Shown here one piece after another: positions 52,930 to 62,156 of a stretch of DNA of 64,000 bases. The stretch's first letter is position 1; each line of letters starts with the position of its first letter. Source of the stretch: Lachnoclostridium edouardi (GTDB lineage Bacteria > Bacillota > Clostridia > Lachnospirales > Lachnospiraceae); the NCBI RefSeq assembly GCF_900240245.1, contig NZ_OESQ01000001.1, positions 1,255,672-1,319,671 of the forward strand, given 5' to 3'. The translations under genes and the position numbers were made by a program. Below the pieces are notes generated by a model. It made no database searches. It saw only the letters and a program-made list of their open reading frames with translations, and was not told where the DNA came from.

Positions 52930-54612
52930 TTAAATCTGAAGATCTGAGGCGTCAAATACATCCTGGATTGCCGCTCCCGGAGATACCATTGGAAATACCT
53001 TGTCGTCGCAGTCAATAACACATTCAATCACCACAGGCTCATTGGCAGCTATGGCCTCCTTTAAAACAGGCTCCAGCTCCTCACATTTTGTCACTCTGTA
53101 AGCTTTTGCCCCCAGGCCCTCTGCTACCTTAACAAAATCCACCTTGTCGTTTAAAATTGTATGTGAATACCGTTTTCCATAGTACATACCCTGCCACTGG
53201 CGAACCATTCCCAACACCCGATTGTTTAACACAATCTGAATCACAGGAATATTGTATCTGGTAGCTGTGGCAATTTCGTTCATATTCATGCGGAAACAGC
53301 CGTCCCCGGCAATATTAAATACTATTTTGTCAGGACAGCCGATCTTAGCCCCAATAGCGGCTCCCAAGCCATATCCCATAGTTCCTAAGCCGCCGGAGGA
53401 CAGAAAGCTTCTGGGATTGCGGTATTTATAAAACTGAGCGGCCCACATTTGATGCTGTCCAACGTCTGTGCTGATAATGGCATTTCCGTCTGTCACCTTG
53501 TCAATGGCCTCAATAATGCCGGGGCCTGTAAGCACATTGGGATTATAGGTGAGAGGATAAGAATTTTTCATATCCTGGATATGGTCAGTCCATTCCTCAT
53601 GGTTCATAGGATCTAATCTGGCGTTTAATTTTCTCAATACTACCTTTAAATCTCCAATAATTTTGGCGTCCACATCTACGTTTTTATTAATTTCTGCAGG
53701 ATCTACCTCTATTTGAAGAATCTTTGCTCCCTTTGCAAACTTTCCAACGTTTCCTGTTACACGGTCGCTGAAACGGGCTCCTAAAACAATCAGCAAATCA
53801 CACTGAGTAATGCCAAAGTTGGAGGTTTTTGTGCCGTGCATTCCCACCATTCCTGTATACAAAGGATCATGTCCGTCAAAAACGCCTTTTCCCATAAGAG
53901 TGTCGGCCACAGGAGCCTGTATCTTGTGGGCAAAAGCTCTTACCTCCTCGCTGGCGTCTGCGGCAATAGCTCCGCCGCCTACTAAAATATAGGGGCGTTT
54001 CGCCTTTCTAATAAGATACATGGCATTTTCCATGTCCTTCTCAGTAATTTTATCTGTTTTTCTGATAATCTCTTCTGGTTTCTGATATTCATATACGCAG
54101 GAATTAGCAGTTACATCTTTAGTAATATCCACCAGCACAGGACCTGGACGTCCTGTCTGAGCGATTACAAAGGCTCTTCTCATAACTTTCGCCAGATTTG
54201 CCACGTCCTTTACAATAAAGTTGTGCTTTGTAATAGGCATGGTAATTCCCGCAATATCAATTTCCTGAAAGCTGTCCTTTCCCAAAAGACTGGTAGCTAC
54301 GTTGCAGGTAATAGCCACCATTGGAATAGAATCCATACATGCTGTGGCAATTCCCGTTACCAGGTTAGTAGCCCCGGGGCCTGAGGTTGCCAGACATACG
54401 CCTACTCTGCCTGTGGCTCTGGCATAGCCGTCCGCCGCATGGGAGGCTCCCTGCTCGTGGGAAGGTAAAATGTGGCGTATTTCATCCTGATGCTGATAAA
54501 GCGCATCGTATATATTTAAAATTGCTCCTCCCGGATACCCGAATACAGTATCTACTCCCTGTTCCTTCAGGCATTCGATTACGATTTCTGAACCTGTTAA
54601 AGTTTTCTTCAT
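52930..54612 (-). CDS. ilvB: Acetolactate synthase, large subunit
   Basis: 560 residues of the biosynthetic, ThDP-dependent acetolactate synthase. VFGYPGGAILNIYDAL holds the catalytic Glu region (HEQGASHAADGYA follows), GARFSDRVTGN the FAD-binding part, and GDGCFRMNMNEIATA...VLNN the ThDP-binding motif. It joins two pyruvates in valine and leucine synthesis. No small regulatory subunit (ilvN) is seen nearby. It follows ilvD by 12 bp. Confidence 0.95.
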   Translation of the reverse strand: MKKTLTGSEIVIECLKEQGVDTVFGYPGGAILNIYDALYQHQDEIRHILPSHEQGASHAADGYARATGRVGVCLATSGPGATNLVTGIATACMDSIPMVAITCNVATSLLGKDSFQEIDIAGITMPITKHNFIVKDVANLAKVMRRAFVIAQTGRPGPVLVDITKDVTANSCVYEYQKPEEIIRKTDKITEKDMENAMYLIRKAKRPYILVGGGAIAADASEEVRAFAHKIQAPVADTLMGKGVFDGHDPLYTGMVGMHGTKTSNFGITQCDLLIVLGARFSDRVTGNVGKFAKGAKILQIEVDPAEINKNVDVDAKIIGDLKVVLRKLNARLDPMNHEEWTDHIQDMKNSYPLTYNPNVLTGPGIIEAIDKVTDGNAIISTDVGQHQMWAAQFYKYRNPRSFLSSGGLGTMGYGLGAAIGAKIGCPDKIVFNIAGDGCFRMNMNEIATATRYNIPVIQIVLNNRVLGMVRQWQGMYYGKRYSHTILNDKVDFVKVAEGLGAKAYRVTKCEELEPVLKEAIAANEPVVIECVIDCDDKVFPMVSPGAAIQDVFDASDLQI

Positions 54613-54624
54613 GTACTGTCCCCT

Positions 54625-56295
54625 CTATCTTTTTGGAATCTCTAATACTGCGCCTCTGTTGCCGGAGGTAACCATGGAAGCATATCTGGCCAGATAGCCT
54701 GTAGTCACCTTAGGCTGTCTTGGCTGCCATTTTCCTTTTCTGGCCTCCATTTCTTCATCTGAGATTAATACATTTAAGCTGTTATTGTCAATATCTATAG
54801 AGATTATATCTCCCTCTTCCACCAAGGCAATCGGTCCGCCCACTGCCGCTTCCGGGGAAACATGGCCGATGGAAGCTCCTCTGGAAGCTCCTGAAAAACG
54901 TCCGTCAGTAATCAATGCCACGCTGGAACCCAGCCCCATACCTACAATGGCAGAAGTAGGATTCAGCATCTCTCTCATACCAGGGCCGCCTTTTGGACCT
55001 TCGTAGCGGATAACAACTACGTCTCCGTCCACGATCTTTCCGCCCTTAATGGCTGCAATAGCGTCCTCCTCACAGTCAAAAACTCTGGCCGGCCCTTCAT
55101 GCTTTAACATCTCAGGAGCCACTGCCGACCGCTTTACTACGGCTGTGTCAGGAGCCAGATTTCCCTTGAGAACTGCAATTCCTCCAGTCTGGCTGTACGG
55201 ATTCTCCACCGGGCGGATAACCTGAGGATTGCGGTTTACACAATCTTTAATATTCTCTCCCACAGTTTTTCCTGTTACAGTCATACAATCTAAATTTAAA
55301 AGGCCTTTTTTGCTGATCTCATTCATTACTGCATAGATGCCGCCGGCCTCGTTTAAATCCTCAATATATGTAGGGCCTGCCGGCGCTAAATGGCACAGGT
55401 TAGGAGTTTTGGCGCTGATCTCATTAGCCAGCTCCATGTTCAAATCCACTCCCGCCTCATGGGCAATGGCAGGCAGGTGAAGCATACTGTTGGTGCTGCA
55501 GCCTAAAGCCATATCCATTGTCATTGCATTGTAAAATGCCTCTTTTGTCATAATATCCCTTGGGCGGATATTTTTTCTGTACATTTCCATAACAGCCATG
55601 CCTGCGTGCTTTGCCAGCTTAATTCTCTCAGAATAAACGGCGGGAATCGTTCCGTTGCCCTGAAGTCCCATTCCCAGGACCTCAGTAAGACAGTTCATAC
55701 TGTTTGCCGTGTACATGCCGGAACAAGAGCCGCAGGTTGGACAAACCTTATTTTCAAATTCTTTTACATCTTCCTCTGTCATCTTTCTCGCCTCGTAAGC
55801 GCCCACTGCCTCGAACATGCTGGAAAGACTTCTCTTCTGGCCTTTTACCTTTCCGGCCAGCATAGGCCCGCCGCTGACAAATACTGTAGGCACGTTGATT
55901 CTGGCAGCCGCCATTAAAAGTCCCGGAACATTTTTGTCACAGTTTGGAACCATAACTAAGGCGTCAAAAGCATGAGCGGTAGCCATACACTCTGTAGAGT
56001 CGGCAATCAAGTCTCTGGTTACCAGAGAATACTTCATTCCCACATGTCCCATGGCAATTCCGTCGCACACTGCAATGGCAGGAAATACTACAGGTGTTCC
56101 CCCTGCCATGGCAACTCCCAGCTTTACTGCTTCCACAATTTTATCAATGTTCATATGTCCCGGTACAATCTCATTATATGAACTGACAATTCCTACTAAA
56201 GGCTTTTCCATCTCCTCCTCTGTCATGCCTAATGCATTAAAAAGAGAGCGGTGAGGCGCCTGCTGCATTCCAACTCTTACAGAATCACTTTTCAT
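54625..56295 (-). CDS. ilvD: Dihydroxy-acid dehydratase
   Basis: 556 residues, normal for IlvD. The Fe-S ligand regions [16 protein letters not shown] and [18 protein letters not shown] are present, as is the end motif [20 protein letters not shown]. It dehydrates dihydroxy acids in valine and isoleucine synthesis. It lies between leuB and ilvB with gaps of 13 and 12 bp, so the three are one transcript. Confidence 0.96.
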   Translation of the reverse strand: MKSDSVRVGMQQAPHRSLFNALGMTEEEMEKPLVGIVSSYNEIVPGHMNIDKIVEAVKLGVAMAGGTPVVFPAIAVCDGIAMGHVGMKYSLVTRDLIADSTECMATAHAFDALVMVPNCDKNVPGLLMAAARINVPTVFVSGGPMLAGKVKGQKRSLSSMFEAVGAYEARKMTEEDVKEFENKVCPTCGSCSGMYTANSMNCLTEVLGMGLQGNGTIPAVYSERIKLAKHAGMAVMEMYRKNIRPRDIMTKEAFYNAMTMDMALGCSTNSMLHLPAIAHEAGVDLNMELANEISAKTPNLCHLAPAGPTYIEDLNEAGGIYAVMNEISKKGLLNLDCMTVTGKTVGENIKDCVNRNPQVIRPVENPYSQTGGIAVLKGNLAPDTAVVKRSAVAPEMLKHEGPARVFDCEEDAIAAIKGGKIVDGDVVVIRYEGPKGGPGMREMLNPTSAIVGMGLGSSVALITDGRFSGASRGASIGHVSPEAAVGGPIALVEEGDIISIDIDNNSLNVLISDEEMEARKGKWQPRQPKVTTGYLARYASMVTSGNRGAVLEIPKR

Positions 56296-56308
56296 ACTGT
56301 TTCCTCCT

Positions 56309-57403
56309 TTACTGAAGCTTCTCCAACTCTTTACATATTAAATCGCCCATCTGGCTGGTGCTTGTCTCTGTGCATCCCTGGGACATAATGTCGCATGTTC
56401 TATAGCCTGCCTCTAAAACCTTTTCCACCGCCGTCTCCACTGCCTTAGCCGCCTGATCCATATCAAAGGAATAGCGGAGCATCATAGCTGCGGAAAGAAT
56501 TGTAGCGATTGGATTGGCAATATTTTTTCCTGCAATATCAGGGGCAGAGCCGTGGCTTGGCTCATACAAGCCAAATTTTCCTTCGTTCAGGCTGGCTGAA
56601 GGCAGCATCCCGATAGAGCCTGTAATCATGCTGGCCTCGTCGGATAAAATGTCGCCAAACATATTCTCTGTAAGAATTACGTCAAACTGTCCTGGATTCA
56701 TTACCAGCTGCATAGCGCAGTTATCCACCAGCATATGAGTCAGCTGAACCTCTTTGTAATCCTTTGCCACGTCCTCCACAATCTTTCTCCAAAGTCTGGA
56801 GGAATCCAGCACATTGGCCTTGTCTACGCTGATTACCTGCTTTCTTCTCTTCATTGCAATTTCAAATGCCTTAACTGCAATCCTTCTGATTTCCTTTTCT
56901 GTATATGTAAGGGTATCTACAGCAGTTTCTACTCCGTCCACCATTTTTGTGTAGCGCTCTCCAAAGTAAAGCCCTCCTGTCAGCTCCCTCATAATTACCA
57001 TATCAAAGCCGCTGCCGATAATCTCCCTTTTTAAGGGGCAGGCGTCTGCCAGTTCTTTATATAAATAAGCCGGTCTGATGTTGGCAAATAAATTAAGACC
57101 CTTTCTAATCGCCAGCAATCCGGCTTCAGGTCTTAAATTCGGCGCCACGTCGTACCATCTTGAATTTCCAACATTTCCTCCCACGGCGCCTAAAAGCACA
57201 GAATCGCTGTTTTTAGCTGTGTTTAAAGCTTCCTCTGTCAGCGGCACTCCGTGTACGTCAATGGAAGCCCCTCCCATGAGTATTTCTGTATAATGGAATG
57301 TATATCCATATAATTCTCCTGCTTTGTCCAGAACCTTTCTGGCCTCTCTTATAATTTCCGGCCCAATGCCGTCTCCAGGAATTAAGGTAATATTGTACTC
57401 CAT
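56309..57403 (-). CDS. leuB: 3-isopropylmalate dehydrogenase
   Basis: 364 residues from the ATG at 57403; the frame is open 27 codons further but that stretch contains the promoter. [13 protein letters not shown] is the family start, [13 protein letters not shown] the substrate-binding block, and the NAD-binding part has [18 protein letters not shown]. It oxidises 3-isopropylmalate in leucine synthesis. It is the first gene of the leuB-ilvD-ilvB unit; serC, serA and the DUF1015 gene follow in the same direction. Confidence 0.95.
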   Translation of the reverse strand: MEYNITLIPGDGIGPEIIREARKVLDKAGELYGYTFHYTEILMGGASIDVHGVPLTEEALNTAKNSDSVLLGAVGGNVGNSRWYDVAPNLRPEAGLLAIRKGLNLFANIRPAYLYKELADACPLKREIIGSGFDMVIMRELTGGLYFGERYTKMVDGVETAVDTLTYTEKEIRRIAVKAFEIAMKRRKQVISVDKANVLDSSRLWRKIVEDVAKDYKEVQLTHMLVDNCAMQLVMNPGQFDVILTENMFGDILSDEASMITGSIGMLPSASLNEGKFGLYEPSHGSAPDIAGKNIANPIATILSAAMMLRYSFDMDQAAKAVETAVEKVLEAGYRTCDIMSQGCTETSTSQMGDLICKELEKLQ

Positions 57404-57455
57404 TTTCCTTTTCCCCTTCCTTTCACGTGGGGTTCCCACAAGTATAGTTCTTTTC

Positions 57456-57484
57456 ATAATAGCGTATTTATCGTCAATTTTCAA
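57456..57484 (-). promoter_or_regulatory. Sigma-A promoter of the leuB operon
   Basis: On the minus strand, TTGAAA (57479-57484) and TATTAT (57456-57461) are 17 bases apart. The leader to the leuB ATG is only about 45 bases, too short for a T-box or leader-peptide attenuator. Confidence 0.7.
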
Positions 57485-57536
57485 CTGATGCCCACTGGAT
57501 TTTGGAAAAACTTCTATACAACTTGGGAATCTCTGT

Positions 57537-57542
57537 TATAAT
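57537..57542 (+). promoter_or_regulatory. -10 box of the brnQ promoter
   Basis: A perfect TATAAT lies 33 bases before the brnQ ATG. The -35 region (CTATAC at the right spacing) is weak, so an activator may be needed. Confidence 0.55.
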
Positions 57543-57574
57543 TAAAAGTAATAAAATGACAGGAGCACTATATT

Positions 57575-58768
57575 ATGAAGAATCACACAACACACTTAAC
57601 TGCTTCCAGCCTCCTTCTCATCGGCTTCACTTTATTCTCCATGTTTTTCGGGGCAGGAAACTTAATTTTTCCGCCCTTTTTAGGTATGCAGGCCGGCTCT
57701 GCCCTTGTTCCCGCCCTGGGAGGTTTTCTCCTCAGCGCTGTCTGTTTCCCTATTTTAGGCGTGGCTGCCGTGGCTAAATCTGACGGCCTTCCAAATCTGG
57801 CCGGCCGGGTTCACCCTGTATTCGCCTTTTTATTTACTCTTTTAATTTATTTGTGTATCGGTCCCTGCCTGGCTATTCCCAGAACTGCCAGCACCTCCTT
57901 TGAAATGGCTGTGGCGCCTTTTGCAGGAGAGGGAGCCATGAACAATTCTGTTGTTCAGGCCCTTTATTCCGCCGCTTTTTTTGTGCTGGCCTCCAGGCTG
58001 GCTTTAAAGCCGGACAAGCTAAAGGACAGAATCGGAAAAATTATGACCCCTATTCTGCTTATACTGATTGCAGTGATTTTCGCAGGCTGCATAGTAAGCC
58101 TAACGCCGGCCTTTCCTGAACCTGCAGTAAAATATGCCTCCTCCCCCGCCTTATCCGGCTTTATTGACGGCTATCAGACTATGGACACTATGGCGGCTTT
58201 AAACTTTGGCATTATTATTGCAATTAATATTAATACACTTGGAATTTCTAAAAAACAGGACGTGGCCCGGGAAACCATTAAAGCCGGAATTATTGCCGGC
58301 ATCATGTTGATTTTAGTGTACAGCGGCACCGCCTATGTAGGCGCCCTGACTGGCAGTATGTTTTCCCAGGCAGAAAACGGCGCTCAAACCTTAACCCTGG
58401 TAGTCCGCTATTTATTTGGAAATACAGGCGCCGTTATTTTGGCCCTGATCTTTTTTATTGCCTGTTTAAATGTGTGCGTAGGGCTGCTTTGCTGCTGCAG
58501 CGAGTACTTTTCCATTACTTTTCCCGCCCTGAGCTACGGAAAATGGCTGGCTCTTTTTGCCGCTGTCAGCTTTATAATTGCCAATGCCGGCTTAAACACC
58601 ATACTGGCATTTTCTGTACCTGTCCTCAGTTTAATTTATCCCGTGGCCCTTGCACTGATTCTTTTGTCCTTTCTTCCTGGAAAGGCGGGCCATTCTGTTA
58701 TACTTTACCGGATTGTTATAAGTATCACTGCTCTTTACAGCATACTTTCCACTGCCGGGCTTATTTAA
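57575..58768 (+). CDS. brnQ: Branched-chain amino acid:cation symporter
   Basis: 397 residues with about 12 membrane helices, matching the BrnQ (LIVCS) family. The opening GFTLFSMFFGAGNLIFPPFLG is the family's first-helix motif, and IYLCIGPCLAIPRTASTSFEM is also diagnostic. It takes up leucine, isoleucine and valine with sodium or protons. It diverges from the leuB operon, so uptake and synthesis of the same amino acids share one control region. The ribosome site is AGGAG. Confidence 0.93.
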   Translation: MKNHTTHLTASSLLLIGFTLFSMFFGAGNLIFPPFLGMQAGSALVPALGGFLLSAVCFPILGVAAVAKSDGLPNLAGRVHPVFAFLFTLLIYLCIGPCLAIPRTASTSFEMAVAPFAGEGAMNNSVVQALYSAAFFVLASRLALKPDKLKDRIGKIMTPILLILIAVIFAGCIVSLTPAFPEPAVKYASSPALSGFIDGYQTMDTMAALNFGIIIAININTLGISKKQDVARETIKAGIIAGIMLILVYSGTAYVGALTGSMFSQAENGAQTLTLVVRYLFGNTGAVILALIFFIACLNVCVGLLCCCSEYFSITFPALSYGKWLALFAAVSFIIANAGLNTILAFSVPVLSLIYPVALALILLSFLPGKAGHSVILYRIVISITALYSILSTAGLI

Positions 58769-58815
58769 AACCATTTCAGATTCATTTAAGTCAAGTTTTA
58801 TCTCTTTTTATTTTC

Positions 58816-58870
58816 AAAACTGGCCTGTATTAAAATGTCATTACTGGCATTTTACACTAGGCCAGTTTTT
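58816..58870 (+). terminator. Terminator after brnQ
   Basis: AAAACTGGCCT pairs with AGGCCAGTTTT across an inner AAATG/CATTT hairpin; a run of five T ends it. It separates brnQ from the vitamin transporter gene. Confidence 0.8.
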
Positions 58871-58919
58871 CTTGTATACTTCCTTAAACATATATCAACC
58901 TTCAGGGAGGAAAACTATA

Positions 58920-59435
58920 ATGAAACCGTTTTCTGCAAAACCTTTATGTACTGCCGCCATGTCCATGGCGCTGGTATGTATCTCCACTTTATTTTTTAAA
59001 ATCCCTATTCCATTAGGATACGCCCATTTAGGCAACGGCTTTATACTGGCAGGCTGCGCCCTGACAGGAGGACCCTACGGAATTTTAGTAGGCGGAGTGG
59101 GATCTGCCATGGCAGATTTATTAGGCGGGTACAGCCAGTGGATTCTCCCTACCCTGTTGATTAAAGGCCTTATGGGATTTACCGCCGGCTCTCTTATGCT
59201 GCCTAAGGAAAAAACCTTTTATCTTTTTTCCTTCCGCACCTTCCTGGGCTGTGGGGCAGGCGTAATAATTATGGTAGCCGGTTATTTTTTAGGGGGAATA
59301 CTGCTGTCAGGCAGTCTGGCTGCGGGAATCGCCCAGGTGCCTGGATTAATGGGAGAGGGTATTATAGGTATTCTGCTGTTTTATGTAATGGGCGGAGCTT
59401 TTGAAAAAATCCACTTGCGCAAATATATTTATTAA
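58920..59435 (+). CDS. ECF transporter S component, probably for vitamin B6
   Basis: 171 residues from the ATG at 58920 (GGGAGG site 7 bases upstream), with five to six membrane helices. IPIPLGYAHLGNGFILAGC and GGVGSAMADLLGGYSQWILPTLLIKGLMGF are the substrate-binding and coupling segments of ECF S components. The next gene, 18 bp on, is a pyridoxal/pyridoxamine kinase, so the substrate is probably a B6 vitamer, as for PdxU-type proteins. The shared energising subunits (EcfA, EcfT) are not in the window. Confidence 0.78.
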   Translation: MKPFSAKPLCTAAMSMALVCISTLFFKIPIPLGYAHLGNGFILAGCALTGGPYGILVGGVGSAMADLLGGYSQWILPTLLIKGLMGFTAGSLMLPKEKTFYLFSFRTFLGCGAGVIIMVAGYFLGGILLSGSLAAGIAQVPGLMGEGIIGILLFYVMGGAFEKIHLRKYIY

Positions 59436-59453
59436 TAGAAAGGACTGGTTCAC

Positions 59454-60287
59454 ATGTGTCATAATAACCAGAAAAAAATAGCTGTGATTAATGATCTGTC
59501 CGGCTTTGGCCGCTGTTCCCTTACAGTGCAGATGCCTGTTATCTCTCACCTGAAGGTGCAGTGCTGCCCTGTTCCTACCTCCATATTTTCTAATCACACC
59601 GGTTTTCCCCACTATTTCTTTGATGATTACACTGAGAAAATGCCGGAATATATTAGAAACTGGAAGCAGCTTGGACTGGAATTTGAGGGCATTGCCAGCG
59701 GATTTTTAGGTTCTTTAAAACAGATTCAAATTGTCCGCTCCTTTATACAGGAATTTCGCAGCGACAGAACTCAGATTATTGTAGATCCTGTTATGGGTGA
59801 TAACGGAAAGCCTTATAAAACCTACACCCCTAAAATGTGCGATGCCATGAAGGAGCTGGCTCAAATGGCGGATATTCTCCTTCCCAATGTAACTGAAGCC
59901 TGCATTTTGACAAACACAGATTACAAGCCTCATGGCTGGAGGAAACAGGAGTTGTTCACTATGGCGGAAAAGCTAAGTCTTATAGGCGCCCAAAAGGTAG
60001 TTATTTCCGGCGTAGTTATGGGACAATATTTAGGAAACGTAGTCTACGAAAAGGGAAAGGAGCCGGAAATTATCAGGAAGAAACGGGTGGGGCATACCCG
60101 CTCCGGCACCGGAGATATTTTTGCCGCCGTTATTGCCGCCTCCTGCATCAGAGGTTTGCCCTTAAAGGATTCTGTAATTAAGGCAACAGAATTTATTCAG
60201 AAATGTATTGTTGCAACAGAAAATATGGATATTCCCCTCACAGACGGAGTATGCTTTGAGGAAGTTTTAGATCAATTAAAAATTTAA
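59454..60287 (+). CDS. pdxY: Pyridoxal/pyridoxamine kinase
   Basis: 277 residues of the ribokinase-like B6 kinase family. AVINDLSGFGRCSLT is the substrate end, FSNHTGFP the next loop, VDPVMGDNGKPYKTY the middle motif and GTGDIFAAVIAA the anion hole with the catalytic Asp. It phosphorylates pyridoxal, pyridoxamine or pyridoxine with ATP and so traps the vitamin after uptake. It is co-transcribed with the S component gene upstream. Confidence 0.88.
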   Translation: MCHNNQKKIAVINDLSGFGRCSLTVQMPVISHLKVQCCPVPTSIFSNHTGFPHYFFDDYTEKMPEYIRNWKQLGLEFEGIASGFLGSLKQIQIVRSFIQEFRSDRTQIIVDPVMGDNGKPYKTYTPKMCDAMKELAQMADILLPNVTEACILTNTDYKPHGWRKQELFTMAEKLSLIGAQKVVISGVVMGQYLGNVVYEKGKEPEIIRKKRVGHTRSGTGDIFAAVIAASCIRGLPLKDSVIKATEFIQKCIVATENMDIPLTDGVCFEEVLDQLKI

Positions 60288-60303
60288 ATAAGGGGGAAGG
60301 ATT

Positions 60304-60906
60304 ATGACGATTTTATACCGTGTTCACCACAATTTATATGTAAATATGACAAACAAATGTCCCTGCGCCTGCACCTTTTGCCTTCGCCAGACAAGGGATG
60401 AGATGGAGGGCTCCGGCAGCCTTTGGCTGAAACGGGAGCCTTCTGTAGAGGAAATTAAAAAGGAATTTGAGAAATTTGATTTAAGCCAGTTTGAGGAAGT
60501 AGTTTTCTGCGGTTTTGGGGAGCCTACAGAGCGCTTTGACGATTTAATTCAGGTAGCTGCCTTTGTAAAGCAAACATATGGAAAGCCTATTCGTATTAAT
60601 ACTAACGGCCTGGGCAACCTTATTAATAACAGGAATATTGCACCTGATATGAAAAACATAATAGACACAATTTCTATTAGTCTTAATACTCCTAATGCAG
60701 AAAAATATTTGGAATTAACCAGAAGTAAATTTGGACAGATCAGCTTTCAGGCAATGCTTAATTTTGCCGGGGAGGCAAAAAAATATGTGCCCAATGTAGT
60801 TTTATCTACAGTGGCCACTACTTTGACAAAAGAGGAGGAGGCACAGTGCAGCTCCATCTGCCGTAACCTGGGAGTTACATACAGAATACGCCCCTGGGAG
60901 GACTAA
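60304..60906 (+). CDS. Radical SAM protein of the TatD-linked type
   Basis: 200 residues. CPCACTFCLR near residue 19 holds the CxxxCxxC iron-sulfur motif, and the region up to FCGFGEPTERFD has the G-G-E-P-like SAM loop, here G-F-G-E-P. INTNGLGN and ISLNTPNAEKY fit the small radical SAM group linked or fused to TatD nucleases. No tatD gene lies beside it. It follows pdxY by 16 bp and is probably on the same transcript. Substrate unknown. Confidence 0.85.
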   Translation: MTILYRVHHNLYVNMTNKCPCACTFCLRQTRDEMEGSGSLWLKREPSVEEIKKEFEKFDLSQFEEVVFCGFGEPTERFDDLIQVAAFVKQTYGKPIRINTNGLGNLINNRNIAPDMKNIIDTISISLNTPNAEKYLELTRSKFGQISFQAMLNFAGEAKKYVPNVVLSTVATTLTKEEEAQCSSICRNLGVTYRIRPWED

Positions 60907-60913
60907 AAATCCA

Positions 60914-61945
60914 TTAAGTCTCTCTTCCTCCTGTTAACAGCCTCCAGGCAGAAGGAGACCACCGTTTTAAGCATACAGCCATAAAGCTGCTTATTACAGC
61001 GCATAAAAACGGCATAGCAAAATAAAGCAGCATAGGCACAGCTGGAACATGGGGCAGAAACTCTGCCCCTGTTTTATTTATCAGACGAACAATGGCAAAA
61101 TGAACTGCGTATAAAAAGAAGTTGTTTTTCATCCACGGTCTTGCCTGGGCAAGCCTTCCCTCATTGACTAAAAGCCACAGAGAAATGGGGATCAACAGCC
61201 GGAACATTACTAAAAGCAGCGCCTGCTGCTGTTTTCCATATGCATGAAAGCAGAAAATCCCGGCTCCGGCTGCTAAAACTCCAACCCAAAATCTTTTTTT
61301 GCTCCAGGCCGTCTCAGCCAGTTTTCTGCCGTTGATTCCAATAAAGGCAGCCACAGAATAATAAAATAAAGCGTCCGGATTTAAATAATAAAATTGTTTT
61401 CCCTCTGCAATCCCCCAGATCACTACATAGAAAAAAGGAACTGCAGCAAACTTATTTTTCAAAATTCCATATAATACAGGAGTTAAAAGAATCAGAAGAA
61501 TCAGTTGGTATAAATACCAGAATACATAATTATATGTGTAATTCATAACTGCGTCGGCAGCATTCCAGATGTGAAAAGGGACAACTCCCTTTCCCACTAC
61601 TTCTGTCAGCCCGTCAATGCGGCTGGCAATTACATATCCCATATAGTATATGAAATTCCACACAATATAAGGAACCAGAATCGTTTTGATTCTGGAATTC
61701 CATTTATTCATTAACTGATTCCATGAGAAATTCCTAAAAAAAAGATAAGCAGAGATCATAAAGAAACCGGGAACTGCAATCTGACCGATTACGTTGCTGA
61801 AAAAATCCTCTATCTGGTAGACAAAATAAGACTCTTGTCCCCTTCCCAGATAAAGCTCTGCATTTGCAGAGTGCACCCATATAACAAGAAGGCTGAAGCA
61901 GAAATTAAACCAATGAATTTTTTTCCTGAACTGGCTCTCTTCCAT
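60914..61945 (-). CDS. Membrane acyltransferase (acyltransferase-3 family)
   Basis: 343 residues with about ten membrane helices. The N-terminus, HWFNFCFSLLVIWVHSANA, has the histidine placed like the catalytic H of acyltransferase-3 (OafA/WecH) proteins, and GQIAVPGFFMISAYLFFRN and KTILVPYIVWNFIYY are the next family blocks. Such enzymes acetylate surface sugars or other outside acceptors. No glycan genes lie next to it here, so the acceptor is unknown. Confidence 0.85.
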   Translation of the reverse strand: MEESQFRKKIHWFNFCFSLLVIWVHSANAELYLGRGQESYFVYQIEDFFSNVIGQIAVPGFFMISAYLFFRNFSWNQLMNKWNSRIKTILVPYIVWNFIYYMGYVIASRIDGLTEVVGKGVVPFHIWNAADAVMNYTYNYVFWYLYQLILLILLTPVLYGILKNKFAAVPFFYVVIWGIAEGKQFYYLNPDALFYYSVAAFIGINGRKLAETAWSKKRFWVGVLAAGAGIFCFHAYGKQQQALLLVMFRLLIPISLWLLVNEGRLAQARPWMKNNFFLYAVHFAIVRLINKTGAEFLPHVPAVPMLLYFAMPFLCAVISSFMAVCLKRWSPSAWRLLTGGRET

Positions 61946-62119
61946 TCCCTTCCTCCTTCTAATGTTTATAAAACTATTTTATCATATTCATATGACAGGA
62001 ACAAGAAAAATAGCCCGGGTAAAACCGTAAGTGTTTTTTCACATATTTTTCAAACCATTTTCTGTATAATACCTGACTTTGGTATCAGAGATTAAAAAAT
62101 AGTGCAAACTTTAAGGTTT

Positions 62120-62146
62120 AGAAGGACTGCTAGCGGCAGTCCTTCT
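62120..62146. terminator. Perfect hairpin next to the transposase gene end
   Basis: AGAAGGACTGC and GCAGTCCTTCT pair around a TAGCG loop just past the transposase stop at 62157. There is no long T run, so it may be an IS-end structure that blocks read-through. The IS ends could not be fixed: the inverted repeats were not found, and the right end may lie beyond the window. Confidence 0.55.
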
Positions 62147-62156
62147 GTGTTTGTTA

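Noticed and set aside
57404..57574. T-box or leader-peptide attenuator before leuB
   Set aside because: The leader from the predicted start point is about 45 bases, too short for a T-box, and no Leu-rich small peptide is visible.
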